From Nemopilema nomurai (lineage: Eukaryota > Cnidaria > Scyphozoa > Rhizostomeae > Rhizostomatidae), in NCBI GenBank assembly GCA_003864495.1, contig ML133496.1, positions 565,122 through 629,121 of the forward strand: a stretch of 64,000 nt of DNA. The letters run 5' to 3'. Shown piece after piece: positions 60,901 through 64,000 of the stretch; positions within the stretch are counted from its first letter, which is position 1, and every line of letters begins with the position of its first letter. The position numbers were made by a program, and so were the translations under genes. The notes beneath the pieces are model-generated. The model had not been told where the DNA came from, did not search any database, and was given only the letters and a program-made list of their open reading frames with translations.

Positions 60901-63776
60901 CCTACTTACTCAACGGGTGGAAGATCGAAGTCCGGTTTTATGGTTGACATGGATCCGCCTTCAATTTTGCAGCTTTCCGAGTTGTCCATTGAGTCGATCA
61001 TGATGCCACACAGTTGCTCAGAGAAGGCGGGCACTTGCCTTCCGGAGTCGGCCGGACAATCAAAGTAGTACCCGGCCTGGACACGGTTGTTCTCGAGGGC
61101 GCTCAGCGAAGTGACTCGGATGCTGCATGCTCTGAAGTCCGGGCTGGTTATGAACGTGTTTTGCTAAGGAACCGGAATAGGCAACTATTACTAACTATGT
61201 ATACGAAGCCGTTTCTACAGCGCATCAGGTCATCTTCTGATTCGCCTAAGAAATCAAGCTGTATATTCCGGAATCGGTGATATGTTGATACAGTTTTGAA
61301 TCAAGAGAGTTAAAATGTCTGGCAAAATTGCAGCAACTTTTTTTCTCGAGTTTATTCATAACCACCCTCCTCCCCAAAAAAGATATTGTCTTCCAGCCAA
61401 ACGAAGCGACAGCTTTGCGCCCAACCTTCCGCCCGAGATTGCTATACTTTGTTATCAAAACATTTTTGGAGGGAGGGGGCAGGAAGGAGTTTAACATCCA
61501 TTACAGGTGATAATATCAAGATGTTCTAAAGACATAGCGCAGGCACTGTAGTCTCGTGTGAAAGGATTGACATTAACTTTGCAAATAGGCCAACATAAAA
61601 CACTGTATTTACTTGTCCTGTTGCATTCTTAAAACCAAGGGGTGCAAATGGTTTATTTGTTGCGAAAAAGACTCACAGATGGTTTCCAGTTCTGCAAAGC
61701 TTGATTCAAGCTGTCTTCAACATCAAACTTCAGATGATTCTCCCAGTTCGCGTTTGTTTTGCTCTTCAAAATGGAAACAAATTTATGCTCTTTAGCGACA
61801 CATGTATGATTTGTTCCAGTGCCCTGGGCTTGTGGAAAGCACACTTTGTCACTGCCACAAGGATTTGTCCTGCAAATCGAGTTCTTAAACTGGCATTGGC
61901 GACCAGCGTTTCCCGGGGGACAGTTGCACCAATAGGATCCTTTTGCATTTTTGCAACTTCCAGTGAGACAGTTCGCTGAACGGTAGAAAAAGTATTCATT
62001 AGAACAACAGTTTCTTCATTGACTTTTTCAAGTAACTTTCAACAAGCCATTAAAATTCGCTATAGACTAGAATCCATTTTACAAGCACAATAACCTGCTT
62101 CTATTTGAGTACAAATTATCATATTTCCAGTCTTGTTTCATTGGCGGCAGTAGGAATCGACCTCACTGCAGGTTCATATGAAAACTACTTTAGCAGTGTA
62201 AAAACTACTTCCAGCTATTGTTAAGTTTCAAACATTCTGTCACATGTTTTGCAAAGAGAGAAATAGAAAAGACACGTTTTCCCGCCGTCAACTCCCATAC
62301 ACAACATGGTTCTGGAGCATGAAGCTAGGAAACGCGAAAGAGCCTAAAAGTGGCAGAGGCACTAGGATAAAAAAGGCCTAATGCTTGGCATTGGGAAAAG
62401 GCAGGCCTCTTTAGGCCAGTTTCCCGCTAACAACAGTTTGCTTATTTGCCATTACAAGGCCATAAAGGTGAGGCCATACACCCCTTAGGGGCAAAAACTT
62501 CGCTTACTTATAGGCGATAGGCATTCATCCACGTCTCTCTCGCACGTTTTTCCGGCCCAGCCCCCCTTGCAAGAGCAGTGAAAGCTTTCTGTTGTGAGTT
62601 CGCATTTGCCATTGTTGAGGCACGGGTTGGGTTCGCAGTCTGAGATGTTGCAGAATTTCGAGAAGTCATACTTCGTAACGGAGACCTTCATGTTGGTTAT
62701 GTTGCCAATCAGTTCCTGCGAGCAGAAAAAATGTCTTCTAAGATGAAAGGATAGAGAAAACAATAATCCTTCCGAGACGTACAGAGGCGCTGACGAGTTT
62801 CTTCCAGAATGAAAAGAACTCACTAACATTTAAGGTTGATACAAGCGTCTAAAGGTAAATCTGTACGCATCATATCCTGCAGGTTCTGATGAGTTCAGAG
62901 TTCTACGAAATTCCGTATGCGTATATGTTGATATCGTAAATGAAATCTGACTGTTGTCTTCTTATAGAAGAGAAGCATACATGACGATACTTCCGGACAA
63001 CAGTTTGGTGGTAGCGACCTACTGACCACTTCTCACTCGCTTAACTGGCTACATCACATTCTGGCCCTGTTTAAACGAATCTCCAGTCCACTCTCACCTC
63101 AAACTTGTGCTTTAGAAAGTAGTGACAACGCCCGTTTCTCTTTGGGTTTTTAACCTTCATCGTCAGAGCTACGATCGAGCCAAGCTCTGCAACGAAAATT
63201 GCCCGTGTTAGAATTATTTCAAAGCCATAAATAAGCAAAATTTTAAGAAGCATGAATATCAAATGTAATTACAATAAACTTAGTCACTCATATCGACTTT
63301 GAAAATTGATGTAAGGAACTTGAGTACATTAAGATAAAGAAATCTGATGTTTTCAAGCATTCCAAGCAACTTATAAAAACATCTTCTGCCCAGCATGAAG
63401 GCTAGCTGAACCGTTGATATGGTCACTAGGAAGTTGCATACATGTTTGCATGGCTGTGAACCTATGGCTGTAAACCGATGGCTGAATGCGGGCATATACG
63501 AATTGAACTCACCAACAACTCTAAGTACAGCTGTATTTGATCTTGCCCGGCCCACCGAGTTGATTGCTTCGCAGTAGTAGTCCCCCGCATCGTTCGGAAT
63601 GACGTCATCAAGCTGAAGTGTGTCCGTGTTGTAGCCTTCACCAGCTTGGTAAATTTCGCCATTCTTCCGCCATTGGTAGCGAGGCTCTGGGTCTCCTTTT
63701 CCCAGGCAACCAAAAACAGCAACACCGCCAACTTCTGCCGTCATATCCACTGGGTGAAACGTAATACTTGGCTTTT
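57973..63776 (-). CDS. Ig-EGF-EGF single-pass receptor with cytoplasmic SH2-like domain (5' part outside window)
   Basis: Ten in-phase exons: 63513-63776, 63098-63186, 62508-62715, 61677-61975, 60911-61163, 60607-60746, 60004-60127, 59499-59607, 59202-59336 and 57973-58314 (stop), 653 aa in the window. In order they encode an Ig domain on a phase 1-1 exon (VFGCLGKGDPEPRYQWRKNG ... DAGDYYCEAIN), a linker, an EGF (CEPNPCLNNGKC), a second calcium-type EGF (DVDECLSPITNC), a possible SEA-like region, and one transmembrane helix (TGVIVAVVCAMVLVAVAALG then YIFLKRR). The tail has two tyrosines (NVAYSG, NADYRA) and then an SH2-like domain: WYKGEMTEKQ, GSYLAYKTDED, GVLHLDV, SLLDVIEHY, EVVLTEPW. The FLVR arginine position is Tyr. 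No kinase is present. Signalling partners are unknown. The Ig exon begins in phase 1, so more 5' exons lie beyond 64 kb. Confidence 0.85.
59035..59195 (-). repeat. diverged minisatellite just inside an intron of the SH2 receptor
   Basis: On the minus strand, a few bases after the donor of exon 59202-59336 (CAG|gtaata), units like ttctaaacactctatcttatg of roughly 21-24 bp repeat with variation for about 150 bp. Confidence 0.7.
60181..60246 (-). repeat. 22-bp triplication upstream of the transmembrane exon
   Basis: Three units of gattagttgattttccaggact, the last with one change. On the transcribed strand each unit contains aactaatc, a good branch-point-like sequence, starting 54 bp upstream of the exon that begins at 60127. 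Confidence 0.9.
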
Positions 63777-64000
63777 CTGAAATTAGAATACGGGCGATTA
63801 CGAAGTGTCGTCGCATGACATATCTGTTGCACAATACGACAAATGAGCTTCACCACGTGATATGAGTTTCCGTCATACGATGCATGTGTTACGTGACAGT
63901 ATGTTGCGTCACATAACAAATGAGTTCTATCACGTGATGTATGTGCTGTTTCACATGTTGAAGAAGCTCAATCACATGATAGATATGTTGCATCACATGA
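63777..64000. repeat. diverged repeat rich in cacgtg/cacatg palindromes
   Basis: Intron upstream of the Ig exon, running off the window. Phrases such as atcacgtgatgtatgtg, tcacatgttg and atcacatgatagatatg recur about every 30-37 bp, giving several E-box-like palindromes (cacgtg, cacatg). Confidence 0.65.

Overview
This window is nuclear genomic DNA of an animal. It is AT-rich, its genes have many short exons with GT-AG introns, and minisatellites and microsatellites are frequent. The gene content (PAN-EGF-LamG proteins, a single TBK1/IKK-epsilon gene, and lineage-specific secreted or membrane proteins in tandem copies) suggests a non-bilaterian metazoan, most likely an anthozoan cnidarian. 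That assignment is inference. All gene models were built by reading splice sites and codon phase by hand. They have no transcript support.

Left block (0.76-22.8 kb, minus strand). Four exons at 0.76-3.6 kb encode a transmembrane segment, a polybasic stretch and a tyrosine-rich tail with six Y-x-N-[V/L] motifs, the GRB2-docking type found in the T-cell adaptor LAT. Next come two tandem copies (about 5.18-13.76 and 13.76-22.83 kb) of a unit of about 8.6 kb. Each copy holds an apparently intact gene for signal peptide - PAN/apple - EGF - LamG. Each can end in its own short secreted C-terminus. Only the left copy lies next to the transmembrane/tail exons, and it is phase-compatible with them.

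Centre block (23.1-39.5 kb, plus strand). TBC1D25 (a RabGAP with PB1-like region, LIR-like motif and TBC domain) is followed head-to-tail by a 24-exon TBK1/IKK-epsilon gene with kinase, ubiquitin-like domain and scaffold/coiled-coil region. The ubiquitin-like-domain exon of TBK1 is preceded by 16 in-frame 24-bp copies of its own 3' splice site plus first coding octapeptide. A second minisatellite in the same gene copies the 5' splice site of exon 21.

Right block (41.1-64 kb, minus strand). Two tandem 11-exon paralogues (A and B, about 592 and 601 aa, secreted, family not recognised) have identical intron phases. Most of their exons are diverged, but they share nearly identical patches that look like gene conversion. 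Beyond them is the 3' part of an Ig-EGF-EGF single-pass receptor. Its cytoplasmic tail carries no kinase and ends in a divergent SH2 domain that lacks the canonical phosphotyrosine-binding arginine.

The most unusual items are the transmembrane (pseudo-)SH2 receptor, the LAT-like phosphotyrosine tail with its duplicated tail-less ectodomain, and a recurring pattern of minisatellites seeded at splice sites. A joint signalling role for these genes is speculation.
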